Positions 25,876-33,621 of a stretch of DNA of 33,621 nucleotides are shown here, piece after piece. The DNA is from Anaerolineae bacterium (GTDB lineage Bacteria; Chloroflexota; Anaerolineae; Aggregatilineales; Phototrophicaceae), in NCBI GenBank assembly GCA_022825675.1, contig JAJDWK010000085.1, positions 1-33,621 of the forward strand. Reading direction: 5' to 3'. The notes below the pieces were generated by a model. The model searched no databases and was not told the origin of the DNA. It saw nothing but the letters and a program-made list of their open reading frames with translations. A program made the position numbers and the translations under genes. Positions within the stretch are counted from its first letter, which is position 1; each line of letters opens with the position of its first letter.

Positions 25876-26766
25876 ATGGCGCAGTATTCTGCGGCAGCCT
25901 TGCACTTCCCCGCCGATGACAAAGGGCGCGCTGGCGCTTTTGCCGCGCTGGATGCCAAGCGCGCCGGCTGGGACACGATGAACTTCGCCGCTGTCCGCCT
26001 GGGCGCGGGCAAGACCTTTGAAATCGCAATTGACACCTTTGAATATGTCGCCGTTGTGCTGGGCGGGCGCTGCACCATCCGCACCAATAAAGGCGACTTC
26101 GAAAATATCGGGCGGCGCGACAGCGTATTCAGCGGCATGCCCTACGCCGTCTATCTGCCGCCGCATACTGAATTTGAAATCGAATCGCTGAGCGACAATT
26201 TCGAGTTCGCTTCCTGTTGGGCGCCATCGGAAAAAGAAAACCAGCCCAAGCTGATAGAGCCAAGCGCGGTCGATATGCAACTGCTGGGCGGCGGCAATTG
26301 TTCGCGTCAAATGTGCCGCATCCTCGGCGGTAATTTCCCCGCCGACCGCCTGCTGGTCTATGAGCTGTATACGCCCGGCGGCAATTGGTCGAGCTTCCCG
26401 CCGCAGAAGCACGACAGCCACCGCACTGACGAGCGCGGCCGCGTCCTGGAAGCGCAGTTGAACCGCTTCAGCTTTTACAAATTCGACCGCCCGTCTGGCT
26501 ATGCCTTGCAGCGCGTTTACAGCGCGGATAAAAGCGCCGATGTGACGCTGATGGCGCGGCAGCACGATATCATCCTGATGCCCGGCGGCTATTACACACT
26601 GGTGAGCGCGCCCGGCGCCATCACCTACAGTCTCAACTTTCTCGCTGGCTCTACGCGGCAATACGCCGCCAGCGATGACCCGGACTATGCCTGGGCGCGG
26701 GCGGCGCTGCCGAGCCTGGACCCGCGGCTGCCGCTGGTGGACCCGGGCATGGAGATCGGGCATTAA
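25876..26766 (+). CDS. iolB: 5-deoxy-glucuronate isomerase
   Basis: A 296-aa double-cupin isomerase of myo-inositol catabolism that converts 5-deoxy-D-glucuronate to 5-dehydro-2-deoxy-D-gluconate. The diagnostic stretch GGNWSSFPPQKHDSH in the second cupin supplies metal ligands. The C-terminal LMARQHDIILMPGGYYTLVSAPG is also typical. PPQKHD replaces the more common PPHKHD. Length is normal. It stands without other iol genes here, 42 bases after the ABC ATPase with GGAG before the ATG. The rest of the inositol pathway must be elsewhere if it operates. Confidence 0.9.
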   Translation: MAQYSAAALHFPADDKGRAGAFAALDAKRAGWDTMNFAAVRLGAGKTFEIAIDTFEYVAVVLGGRCTIRTNKGDFENIGRRDSVFSGMPYAVYLPPHTEFEIESLSDNFEFASCWAPSEKENQPKLIEPSAVDMQLLGGGNCSRQMCRILGGNFPADRLLVYELYTPGGNWSSFPPQKHDSHRTDERGRVLEAQLNRFSFYKFDRPSGYALQRVYSADKSADVTLMARQHDIILMPGGYYTLVSAPGAITYSLNFLAGSTRQYAASDDPDYAWARAALPSLDPRLPLVDPGMEIGH

Positions 26767-26883
26767 ACTGCCGATACGCTGGATTGCCAAGCAGGGCTTC
26801 AGCGGGCTTCGCCGTACAGTGCTACACTGGATTTCGCAAACCAGACCATGAGTTTCTAGGTGCCATTATGGCAAGGAGCGAAT

Positions 26884-28512
26884 ATGCGCCGCTTAACCTT
26901 TTTCCTGTTGACCGCGATGCTGCTGCTTTCGATTGTGCCGGGGCTCGCCCAGGCGCAGCAGATTCATGTCGTGCAGAGCGGGGAGACACTCTACAGCATC
27001 GCGACGCGATATAACACAACTATTGATCAAATCGCAGCCGCGAACGGGCTAAGCCAGCCCTATGTCATCCACCGCGGCAATCAATTGACCATCCCCGCGC
27101 AAGGCGGCGCGCCAGCGCCAGCCGAAGCCGCCCCGGCGCCGCAGCCAGCCGCTACCTACGCCACTTACACCGTGCAGCGGGGCGACTCGCTTTCCATCAT
27201 CGCGGCGCAATTTAACACTTCTTACATCACGCTGATGCAGTTGAATGGCATTGCCGACCCCAACTTCCTCGCGGTTGGGCAGGTGCTGCAAGTGCCCGCC
27301 CCCGCTGGCGCGCCCGCGCCGACCACCAGCTCGCCGGCAGTGCCCGCCGAACCGGTAACAACCGGCGTCTACACCGTGCAGCGGGGAGATTCGCTTTCGA
27401 CGATTGCGGCGCAATTTGGCATCAACTACTTTGAGCTGGCGCAGCTGAATGGCATCGGCAACCTGGATGTACTGCGCGTGGGGCAAGTGCTGCAAGTGCC
27501 AGGCGCGCCGCCGCCAGCGCCGACCGTGCCCGAAGCCCCGCAAGCGCCGGATGCCTCTGTGCCCGTCAGCACGGCGAATACCGGCGGCTTTGAGCTGGGC
27601 GGGCAGGCGCTTTCCTTCGCGCATCCGAACCACATGCGCAACGCGCGCATGACCTGGGTCAAGCGGCAGGTGAAGTGGCATGGCAACGAGCACGCCGGCA
27701 ACTTCCAGCACCTCATCGACAGCGCGCACTCCAATGGCTTCAAAGTGCTGCTCAGCGTCATCGGCGAGAAGACGCAGATTGCGGGCAACCCGCCCGCGTT
27801 TTATCAAAGTTTCGCCAACTTCTTGGCGGGGCTCGCCAGTGGCGGCGCTGATGCCATTGAAGTATGGAACGAGATGAATATCGACCGCGAATGGCCCCCC
27901 GGGCAGATAAGCGGCGCGAATTATACCCAGATGCTCAGCACCGCCTATCGGGCGATAAAAAGCGCCAACCCCGCCACGATGGTTGTCAGCGGCGCGCCGG
28001 CGCCCACCGGTTTCTTCCAGGGCTGCGGTCCCAATGGTGCCGATGACGACTGCTACTTGCGGGAGATGGCGGCGGCTGGCGCTGCCAATTATATGGACTG
28101 CGTTGGCGTGCATTACAACGCCGGCATCGTGCCGCCGAATGCCACCAGCGGCGCGCCGGTGGGCAGCTCTGGGCATTATTCCTGGTATCTGCCGCGCATG
28201 ATGCAGCTCTATCGCAGCTTCTTCCCCGGCAAGCCGCTCTGCTTCACCGAGCTCGGTTATTTGACGGGCGAAGGCATCGGCGCGTTGCCGGGCGGCTTCG
28301 CCTGGGCATCGCACATCACTTTGCGCAATCAGGCGGATTGGCTGGCGGGCGCGGTGCATCTAACGCGCGGTTCCGGCTATGTGCGCATGATGATTGTGTG
28401 GAATGTCGATGCCACCTACTGGGGCAGCGACCCGCAATCCGGCTATGCCATCGTGCGTCCTGGCGGCGGCTGCCCCGCTTGTGATACGCTGCGCGCGGCG
28501 ATGGGCGGCTAG
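26884..28512 (+). CDS. Secreted triple-LysM glycoside hydrolase (clan GH-A)
   Basis: 542 aa. ATG 26884 follows CAAGGAGCGA and starts a signal peptide (RRLTFFLLTAMLLLSIVPGLAQAQ). Three LysM domains follow at about 28-72, 95-138 and 163-206. Each opens with VVQSGETL or TVQRGDSL and ends with a QLTIP/VLQVP strand, and proline/alanine linkers separate them. The second and third are nearly identical to each other. The hydrolase domain occupies ~220-542, with acid/base E330 in VWNEMN and probable nucleophile E456 in CFTELGY. LysM binds peptidoglycan or chitin-like glycans, so the enzyme probably stays on the cell wall. Its catalytic domain resembles that of the minus-strand hydrolase at 13099-14811. 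CAGTG-CTA-CACTG at 26817-26829 upstream is a possible operator. Confidence 0.87.
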   Translation: MRRLTFFLLTAMLLLSIVPGLAQAQQIHVVQSGETLYSIATRYNTTIDQIAAANGLSQPYVIHRGNQLTIPAQGGAPAPAEAAPAPQPAATYATYTVQRGDSLSIIAAQFNTSYITLMQLNGIADPNFLAVGQVLQVPAPAGAPAPTTSSPAVPAEPVTTGVYTVQRGDSLSTIAAQFGINYFELAQLNGIGNLDVLRVGQVLQVPGAPPPAPTVPEAPQAPDASVPVSTANTGGFELGGQALSFAHPNHMRNARMTWVKRQVKWHGNEHAGNFQHLIDSAHSNGFKVLLSVIGEKTQIAGNPPAFYQSFANFLAGLASGGADAIEVWNEMNIDREWPPGQISGANYTQMLSTAYRAIKSANPATMVVSGAPAPTGFFQGCGPNGADDDCYLREMAAAGAANYMDCVGVHYNAGIVPPNATSGAPVGSSGHYSWYLPRMMQLYRSFFPGKPLCFTELGYLTGEGIGALPGGFAWASHITLRNQADWLAGAVHLTRGSGYVRMMIVWNVDATYWGSDPQSGYAIVRPGGGCPACDTLRAAMGG

Positions 28513-28530
28513 GCGCTGTCACGAACAACA

Positions 28531-28557
28531 ATGGGACGACTGGTTTGGTCGTCCCAT
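28531..28557. terminator. Hairpin terminator between convergent genes
   Basis: ATGGGACGAC (28531-28540) pairs perfectly with GTCGTCCCAT (28548-28557) around a 7-base loop, 18 bases after the LysM-hydrolase stop. No long T run follows, and it lies between two convergent genes, so it is probably a bidirectional transcription stop or transcript-stabilising hairpin. Confidence 0.65.
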
Positions 28558-28606
28558 ATCGCGTAATATTTTCTGGGCGCTTCCCCAGTTGGAGCGCGAG
28601 GCAGCG

Positions 28607-28924
28607 CTAGAGCTGATATTCGCCGGTCACGCGCACAATTTTGTAGCGATAGTTCTCGACATATTCCAGCAATTCGTCTTGCAATTCCATCCAGTCATCG
28701 CTGGTGATAATCGCGCGCATGGCGCTTTCGTCAGCGGCGATAGCGCCCGCCATAATGCTGGGGATGTTGGACGCGGCATAGACATTGTACCAAGCCTCAA
28801 TCGGCGTCAAACCCAGCTTGGTGGCATTGGGCAGCCATTCACGCATGACATATTCAAAGTATTCGTTGTTCATGCCCGCTTTGATGTCCCACTGCATGAG
28901 GATCTTGACACTTCCGTTTCGCAT
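28607..28924 (-). CDS. Small conserved-looking protein, possible dimeric alpha/beta barrel
   Basis: 105 aa, cytoplasmic, with no signal or membrane segment. GGAGG (28939-28935) precedes ATG 28924. The beta-alpha-beta pattern (SVKILMQWDIKAG, EYFEYVMREWLPNATKLG, AWYNVYAA, AIAADESAMRAIITSDDWMEL) resembles NIPSNAP- or ABM-like ferredoxin-fold barrels. WMELQDELLEYVENY near the end would be the last helix. I recognise no active-site residues and assign no function. It converges with the LysM hydrolase across the hairpin. Confidence 0.7.
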   Translation of the reverse strand: MRNGSVKILMQWDIKAGMNNEYFEYVMREWLPNATKLGLTPIEAWYNVYAASNIPSIMAGAIAADESAMRAIITSDDWMELQDELLEYVENYRYKIVRVTGEYQL

Positions 28925-29033
28925 AAGCGCTAAACCTCCACTAGAAGGCGGCTACAGCCCACAGATGCTACGCGCACTACACACTGAATATACCGCAAAA
29001 TACCGCGGATTGGGAAGAAACGCTCTTGCTTTG

Positions 29034-29675
29034 CTATTCGCCTGCCGCCGAGAGCAGCGCCACTTGCGTCTGCTCTGGCAGATTGCTTGGGCTAAGGCGC
29101 AAGGAATCCTGCGGCAGCGCCTGGCTGATGCCCATGGCTTTGAGGAAACTGTCGACCGCCTGCTGGTAGTCGCTGGGCTTGATGCCGGGCGGGCGCATCG
29201 GCAGCACATAAGTCGGCTCAATCAGGCTGATTAAGTCAGCAAGCTGGTCGCTGTTCAAGCGCGGATTGCCGATGGGCGCAAGCAATGCCTGCACTTCATC
29301 AAACCCTTCGATGATGTCTTGGTCGGGCACTTGGCGCAGATTGCCCAAATGCAGCACTTTGATGCCGTTGGGATAGGCGAAGTGGTAGGCGACATTTTCC
29401 TGGGCGCGCCCGCTGTCGTCGTCATAGCGGTGCAAGGCGATGCCGGTAACAAAAAGCTCGCCCAGTTCGTATTCGCCGGGACCGGCGATGACATAACGCT
29501 GGTCAAGCACTTGCTCTGCGCCTTGCGCCGCGGCTTGGTGGCTCGCCGTTACGAGGTCGGCGCGCAGGCGCAGCGGCGCCAGCTCCCGCCCGGGCAGATG
29601 CGGGTCGGTGAGTACCGAGGTCTGCCCCCGTTCTGTGATGCGAAAACAGCAGTAGCCGTACCAGGTGATATCCAC
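29034..29675 (-). CDS. Metallo-beta-lactamase-fold protein lacking the metal site
   Basis: 213 aa. The scaffold of the UPF0173/COG2220-type MBL family is clear: ITWYGYCCFRI, VIAGPGEYELGELFVTGI, VLHLGNLRQV and IEPTYVLPMRPP. Every metal-binding signature of that family is altered: GHSCF reads GYCCF, the SHxHxDH loop reads SHQAAAQG, LGDLGH reads LGNLRQ, and PMHY reads PMRP. The frame is intact over a normal length, so this is a maintained non-hydrolase or a protein with a different role (binding, sensing), not a broken gene. The downstream neighbour is the 105-aa protein, and sdhA is upstream on the same strand, 117 bases away. Confidence 0.82.
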   Translation of the reverse strand: MDITWYGYCCFRITERGQTSVLTDPHLPGRELAPLRLRADLVTASHQAAAQGAEQVLDQRYVIAGPGEYELGELFVTGIALHRYDDDSGRAQENVAYHFAYPNGIKVLHLGNLRQVPDQDIIEGFDEVQALLAPIGNPRLNSDQLADLISLIEPTYVLPMRPPGIKPSDYQQAVDSFLKAMGISQALPQDSLRLSPSNLPEQTQVALLSAAGE

Positions 29676-29792
29676 TTGTGTCCGCTCGCTTTCTTCTTTT
29701 GGCAGCGCGTATTTTGCAATTGAAAAATGATGCGATCGCTAAGCTGCGCTTACCGCGATGCAACAGCCGAACATACTTCTGTGCCAAGCCGC

Positions 29793-31637
29793 TTAGTAGA
29801 CGCGCTCCCGCGGGCGGAACTTCTGCTGATCTTCGGGTGTGCCCTGCGCTTCTTCCGCCTCCCACAGCGAGAGATCGACTTTTTTATCAAAGTTTAGCGT
29901 GTAGTCGGGGTTGGCGAGATTGCCATCGTGCCCGACGAGGGAATGCACCAGCCAGTTTTGGTCATCACGCGCCTGGAAGTCTTCACGGCTGTGGGCGCCA
30001 CGGCTTTCTTTGCGTTCCAGCGCGGCGCGGGCGGTAACATCCGCCAGGTCCAGCAGGCAGCCCAGCTCCCAGGCTTCCATCAAATCGGTGTTAAATACGC
30101 GCGCTTTGTCGTCAATGCGCAGGTCTTGATGGAAGCGTTCACGCAATGCCGCCAGGTCATCGATGCCCTGCTGCAAAGTCTCTTGCGTGCGGAAGACGCC
30201 GACATTGTCCATCATTGTCGCTTGCATTTGGGCGCGCAGCTCGCCGGGGCGTGATTGCCCGCCACTTTTGCGGATGCGCTCAAATTCTGCCTGAATCGCG
30301 TGTCCGGCATCAGCTGGCAGGGGCAGCCAATCGGCGCTGCGCGCGAACTCCGCCATTTTCATGCCGCCGCGCCGCCCAAAGACAACCAGATCCACCAAAG
30401 AATTGGTGCCCAGGCGGTTGGCGCCATGCACACTGACACAGGCGGTTTCGCCAGCGGCGTACGCGCCCGGCATCACGCTGCCGGCGGCGTCAAGCAGCAC
30501 CTCGGCATCAACATTGGTGGGGATGCCGCCCATGGCGTAATGCGCCGTCGGCTGCACTGGCATCGGCTCTTTGACGGGGTCGACGCCTAGATAAGTGCGG
30601 CAGAAATCGAGGATGTCCGGCAGTTTGCGCTCGACTGTGGCATCGTCGATGAAATCAGCGCGGGCGCGCCCTTCTTCGGCGAAATAACGGTTGACGGTAG
30701 CCGGGCGGATATCAAGATGCACATAGCCGCGGTTTTTGATGCTGCGTCCCGCGCGCGTCTCCAAATAGATGGCGCGGCTGACGACATCGCGGCTGGCGAG
30801 GTCTTTGGCGCTGGGCGCATAGCGCTCCATAAAGCGCTCGCCCTGGCTGTTTATCAGCACGCCGCCTTCGCCGCGCACGCCCTCGGTAATGAGTATGCCC
30901 ATGCGGTAGATGCCGGTGGGATGGAATTGGAAGAACTCCATATCTTGCAGCGGTACGCCGCGCCGCAGGGCGATTGCCGCGCCATCGCCAGTTAAGGAAT
31001 GCGCGTTGCTGGTGACCGACCAACAGCGCCCCCAACCGCCAGTCGCAAAAAAACTCGCCTTGCCGTGGAAGATGTGAAATTCGCCCGTGCCCAGCTCAAT
31101 CGCGACCACGCCCGCCAGCGCGCCATCGACAACAATCATATCGACCACTTGGAATTCGTCGAAAAAGGAAACATCATTTTTGATGCACTGCTGATACAGT
31201 GTCTGCAAGATCATGTGCCCCGTGCGGTCAGCCGCATGGCAGGCGCGCCGCACCAGCTCTTCGCCGAAGTTGCGCGTGTGCCCGCCGAAGCGCCGCTGGC
31301 TGATGCGCTGGGCGGAGGTGCGGTCGAAGGGCAGCCCCATGTGCTCCAGCTCGATGACGGCGTCAACAGCGTTCTCCGCCAGGATTTTCGCCGCCGCCTG
31401 ATCGGTGAGGTAATCGCCGCCTTTGACGGTGTCATAAGTGTGATAGATAGGCTTGTCTTCGTCCAGGTTGCCCAGCGCGGCACCGATGCCGCCTTGCGCG
31501 GTGCCAGTGTGGCTGCGCGTGGGGTAGAGTTTGCTGACGACAGCGACATCCGCGCCGCCTTTGCTGGCATAAAGCGCCGCCATCAAACCTGCGCCGCCAG
31601 CGCCAATGATGATTGCATCGTGTTTGTGGATTTTCAT
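29793..31637 (-). CDS. sdhA: Succinate dehydrogenase flavoprotein subunit
   Basis: A 614-aa subunit of complex II that oxidises succinate to fumarate, at the inner face of the membrane. It has the FAD dinucleotide motif IIGAGGAGL (10-18), the covalent-FAD histidine in RSHTGTAQGG (H43), the substrate/proton region FGGHTRNFGEE, FHPTGI, EGVRGEGGVLIN and HYAMGGIPT. The C-terminal domain is complete and ends in FRPRERVY. Length is normal. GGAGG precedes ATG 31637. It lies 36 bases downstream of the fused anchor gene. SdhB, normally the next gene, is not present: the next gene on this strand is the MBL-fold protein. Confidence 0.96.
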   Translation of the reverse strand: MKIHKHDAIIIGAGGAGLMAALYASKGGADVAVVSKLYPTRSHTGTAQGGIGAALGNLDEDKPIYHTYDTVKGGDYLTDQAAAKILAENAVDAVIELEHMGLPFDRTSAQRISQRRFGGHTRNFGEELVRRACHAADRTGHMILQTLYQQCIKNDVSFFDEFQVVDMIVVDGALAGVVAIELGTGEFHIFHGKASFFATGGWGRCWSVTSNAHSLTGDGAAIALRRGVPLQDMEFFQFHPTGIYRMGILITEGVRGEGGVLINSQGERFMERYAPSAKDLASRDVVSRAIYLETRAGRSIKNRGYVHLDIRPATVNRYFAEEGRARADFIDDATVERKLPDILDFCRTYLGVDPVKEPMPVQPTAHYAMGGIPTNVDAEVLLDAAGSVMPGAYAAGETACVSVHGANRLGTNSLVDLVVFGRRGGMKMAEFARSADWLPLPADAGHAIQAEFERIRKSGGQSRPGELRAQMQATMMDNVGVFRTQETLQQGIDDLAALRERFHQDLRIDDKARVFNTDLMEAWELGCLLDLADVTARAALERKESRGAHSREDFQARDDQNWLVHSLVGHDGNLANPDYTLNFDKKVDLSLWEAEEAQGTPEDQQKFRPRERVY

Positions 31638-31673
31638 TCAGCCTCCACTAGGCGGGCGCTGCCGACTATCGCC

Positions 31674-32753
31674 CTAGGATTCGTCGCTCAAATAGGCTTC
31701 CAGCGAGGCGGGGATTTCTTCGCCGCGCAGCTCATAGATCTCGGCGGTGGCTGCCATCGCCTCGTGGATGATATTTTCTTCCAGCGGCACAAAGAGCGCC
31801 GCCCCGCCGACCGCCAGCAGGACCGCCGCAACAATGGTGCAAAGCGCCACCGAAGTCCGCCGGGCGAAATCGTTGAAGCTGGTGTAATCGGTCAACACAT
31901 AGCGCAAGCCATTGAAGCCGTGCAGCACAACCAGCACGAGCAGGAAGAAATCGAAGGTGCGCCAGACAAAGAAGCCGCCCGCGGCGAAGGTCCAGCGGTG
32001 GTAGACAAATTCGACGGCGCTGGGTGCCGCGCCGATGCTGCCATTGTTCGCCAGAGTACCGGCGACTTCACCCGCGGCGGTGATATCGAAGACGCCTTGC
32101 ACCACATGCATCAGCGCCAGGTGCACAAAGACCAGCGGCACAATCGCGATGCCACTGACGCGCATAAACGCCCACCAAAAGCGCTCGACAGCGCTGGATT
32201 GCGCCGCTTTCCGCCCGGCACCGCGCAGCAAGGTGAAAGCCGCCGCCAGCACTACCGCCGCCGCCAGCACCGCCAGAAAACCGGCGATGAAGGGCAGTTG
32301 CTCAATGATGGAGAAGAGCACAACATCCAGCACATGGTCGCCGGCGATGGCGGCTTCGGTAACATAGAAGTCGATGACATGCCCTGCCATGCCGACGAAG
32401 ACCGGCGCCAGCAGCAGCAGGGTCGCGCCCAGCACAAATAGCGCCGCCCTGGATTGATGCCGCCAAAGCGCCGGTTTGTAATCAAAAATGATGATGCGGA
32501 TGCCGTTAAAAGCGTGGTAAACGACAGCGAATACCAAGCCAAATTCGCCGATGGTGAAGATTGGCGATTGGTAGGCGGCGATGGCTTTGACATAGAGGCT
32601 GGGGTAAAAGACCGCCCACGAAGTATCGATGACATGCAGCACCAGGAAAAGCACAACGCCGACGCCCGTCAGCCGGTGCAGCACCCAGCTCCATTGCCCG
32701 ATAGCGCCGCGATAGCGCAGCGTCTCTTTGACTGTAAGCGCAAGAGAAGTCAC
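31674..32753 (-). CDS. sdhCD: Fused succinate dehydrogenase membrane anchor (SdhC-SdhD)
   Basis: 359 aa, about twice the size of one anchor subunit. The N-terminal half looks like SdhC: RYRGAIGQWSWVLHRLTG near the membrane entry and VYHAFNGIRIIIFDY carrying the heme-ligand histidine. The second half repeats the logic of SdhD: RFWWAFMRVSGIAIVPLVFVHL, then VLHGFNGLRYVLTDY with another heme-type histidine. Six to seven hydrophobic helices are visible, including an extra one near the joint (PFIAGFLAVLAAAVVLAAAF). The start is GTG 32753, with AGAAAGG upstream and no nearer ATG. I infer that one polypeptide anchors complex II and binds heme b and quinone. It is the first gene of the sdh unit. Confidence 0.88.
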   Translation of the reverse strand: MTSLALTVKETLRYRGAIGQWSWVLHRLTGVGVVLFLVLHVIDTSWAVFYPSLYVKAIAAYQSPIFTIGEFGLVFAVVYHAFNGIRIIIFDYKPALWRHQSRAALFVLGATLLLLAPVFVGMAGHVIDFYVTEAAIAGDHVLDVVLFSIIEQLPFIAGFLAVLAAAVVLAAAFTLLRGAGRKAAQSSAVERFWWAFMRVSGIAIVPLVFVHLALMHVVQGVFDITAAGEVAGTLANNGSIGAAPSAVEFVYHRWTFAAGGFFVWRTFDFFLLVLVVLHGFNGLRYVLTDYTSFNDFARRTSVALCTIVAAVLLAVGGAALFVPLEENIIHEAMAATAEIYELRGEEIPASLEAYLSDES

Positions 32754-32821
32754 GCCGATGCCTTTCTCAAAATATCTCGAGTATTTGCTGGCTTTTCATG
32801 CAAGCCACAGTATCGCCGCTG

Positions 32822-32849
32822 ATTATAGCACGGGCGGGCGCTTTAGAAA
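32822..32849 (-). promoter_or_regulatory. Promoter of the sdh operon
   Basis: On the minus strand, a perfect TATAAT (32827-32822) has a weak TTTCTA 16 bases upstream (32849-32844). The leader to GTG 32753 is about 60 bases. The -10 is convincing and the -35 poor, so an activator may be needed. Confidence 0.5.
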
Positions 32850-32859
32850 GGGCTGGGCG

Positions 32860-32902
32860 TTGACAGGTCTGTAATTCTGAGTAAGCTGGATGGAAATTCC
32901 AG
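32860..32902 (+). promoter_or_regulatory. Possible promoter and operator of the rmuC-like gene
   Basis: A perfect TTGACA (32860-32865) has only a weak TAAGCT 16 bases on (32882-32887). An inverted repeat CTGGA-N7-TCCAG (32886-32902), with an inner TGGAA-A-TTCCA, overlaps it just before the ribosome site and ATG 32912. Suggestive only. Confidence 0.35.
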
Positions 32903-32911
32903 GGGGCGACA

Positions 32912-33621
32912 ATGGAAGACTTTGCGGCTTTACTCAACGGATTACACGGTTTTAGCCTGATGCTTGGGCTGGGGCTTGGCTTGCTGGGGGGATTCGTCTT
33001 CGCCATGTTGACTTATCGCTTCTATGGCAGGAATTTCCGCAACACCTTCGAGCGGCTTTCGGACGAGATGAAGACGGCGTTTAAGAGCCTGTCTTCGGAA
33101 ACTTTGGCTAGCAGCCAGCAGGAACTTATGTCGCTGGCTGATCGTGAGCTGGGCAAGACTTCTGCGCGCTACAGCCTCGAGCTCAAAACCAAGGAGCAGC
33201 ATATCGGCACACGGCTTCAGCACATGAAAGATACGCTTGATACCGTACCGACCGAACTCGAAAAGAACCAAAAGAATGTGGCCGAAGCCCTGGACAAATC
33301 GACCGAACAGCTTAAGGAATCGAATCAGGCCTATCTTAATGCCCTGGCAGAAAACGCCAAAGCGCAAACAAAACAGCATATCGCGGAATTAGAAGCGAAG
33401 AAGGAACTCATTGACCAGCAGCTTGAACAGATGTCCAAAACCTTAAAAACTGTGCCAACAGAGCTAGAGAAAAATCAGCAGCAAGTCAGTGAAGTCTTGG
33501 GCAAATCTACCGCCCAGCTCTCGGAATCCAACCAAGCTTATCTCAATCAATTGGCAGAAAAAGCCGAGGCGCAAACGAAACAGCATATCGCGGAATTAGA
33601 AGCGAAAAAGAAGCTCATTGA
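32912..33621 (+). CDS. rmuC: RmuC-like DNA recombination protein, N-terminal part (cut by window end)
   Basis: The frame is open from ATG 32912, preceded by AGGGGGCG, to the window end (236 codons). Residues ~14-35 are a membrane helix (LMLGLGLGLLGGFVFAML), followed by a long charged coiled coil beginning YRFYGRNFRNTFERLSDEM. FERLSDEMKTAFKSLSSETL resembles the linker to RmuC proteins, which limit rearrangement at short inverted repeats through a C-terminal nuclease-like domain. That domain is beyond the window. The coiled coil holds two copies of a 69-residue repeat. It could also be another membrane-anchored coiled-coil protein, so the name is provisional. It is divergent from sdh. Confidence 0.68.
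   Translation, partial: MEDFAALLNGLHGFSLMLGLGLGLLGGFVFAMLTYRFYGRNFRNTFERLSDEMKTAFKSLSSETLASSQQELMSLADRELGKTSARYSLELKTKEQHIGTRLQHMKDTLDTVPTELEKNQKNVAEALDKSTEQLKESNQAYLNALAENAKAQTKQHIAELEAKKELIDQQLEQMSKTLKTVPTELEKNQQQVSEVLGKSTAQLSESNQAYLNQLAEKAEAQTKQHIAELEAKKKLI
33215..33621 (+). repeat. 207-bp tandem repeat in the rmuC-like coiled coil
   Basis: Two copies (33215-33421 and 33422 to the window end, 200 of 207 bases seen) share VPTELEKNQ, STxQLxESNQAYLN and QTKQHIAELEAKK at an exact 69-codon spacing. The 3' portion, around GCGCAAACxAAACAGC and GCGGAATTAGAAGCGAA, is nearly identical in DNA. More copies may follow outside the window. Confidence 0.9.

Noticed and set aside
24448..26790. A 780-codon open frame on the minus strand
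   Set aside because: It is antisense to the exported protein, ABC ATPase and iolB genes, all of which show clear motifs. Its length reflects GC-rich third positions; composition is R/Q/H-rich and without motifs.
30999..32441. A 480-codon plus-strand open frame
   Set aside because: It is antisense to sdhA and the SdhCD fusion, low-complexity in composition and lacking any recognisable domain.

Overview
The window is GC-rich DNA (GC-poor only in a few patches) densely packed with protein genes on both strands. Gaps are short (longest about 260 bases). I saw no rRNA, tRNA or CRISPR array. The gene set suggests a free-living aerobic heterotroph. The style of its secreted proteins (LysM plus glycoside hydrolase, bacterial SH3, excalibur), the alternative GTG/TTG starts and the general gene content suggest Chloroflexota (Anaerolineae-like). 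This is an inference, because no marker gene is present.

Left end (1-7.6 kb): a defence and mobile block. A cut-off IS1-type transposase N-terminus reads out of the window at position 99. It is followed by a 904-aa protein of unknown function, and 11 bases later by a complete Type III restriction-modification pair: mod at 2948-4729 and res at 4732-7209. A small gamma-glutamylcyclotransferase-like gene overlaps the end of res. The main discovery candidate is here. The mod gene carries a run of 14 C at 4102-4115, exactly where an AT-rich, apparently foreign target-recognition segment rejoins the conserved GC-rich C-terminus. Gain or loss of one C would remove the SAM-binding motif. This is the architecture of a phase-variable methyltransferase (phasevarion switch).

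Middle (7.6-22.2 kb): mixed metabolism and secreted proteins. These are a Gfo/Idh/MocA oxidoreductase, a secreted HNH nuclease with C-terminal excalibur motifs, guanine deaminase, a GT39-type glycosyltransferase translationally coupled to a membrane-anchored clan-A glycoside hydrolase, an exported S33/TAP-like peptidase, a vanadium-haloperoxidase-like protein with an SH3 tail and a substituted catalytic histidine, a PLP-dependent Thr/Ser dehydratase, and an FGGY sugar kinase in an operon with a YghZ-type aldo-keto reductase.

Right (22.2-33.6 kb): a large exported membrane protein is in line with an ABC ATPase and iolB. Next comes a secreted triple-LysM glycoside hydrolase that ends at a strong hairpin shared with a convergent gene. 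On the minus strand lie a small alpha/beta-barrel-like protein, a metallo-beta-lactamase-fold protein that has lost its metal site, and a succinate dehydrogenase operon (a fused SdhC-SdhD anchor, then SdhA, with no SdhB beside them). Divergent from sdh is the start of an RmuC-like gene with 69-residue tandem coiled-coil repeats, cut by the window end.
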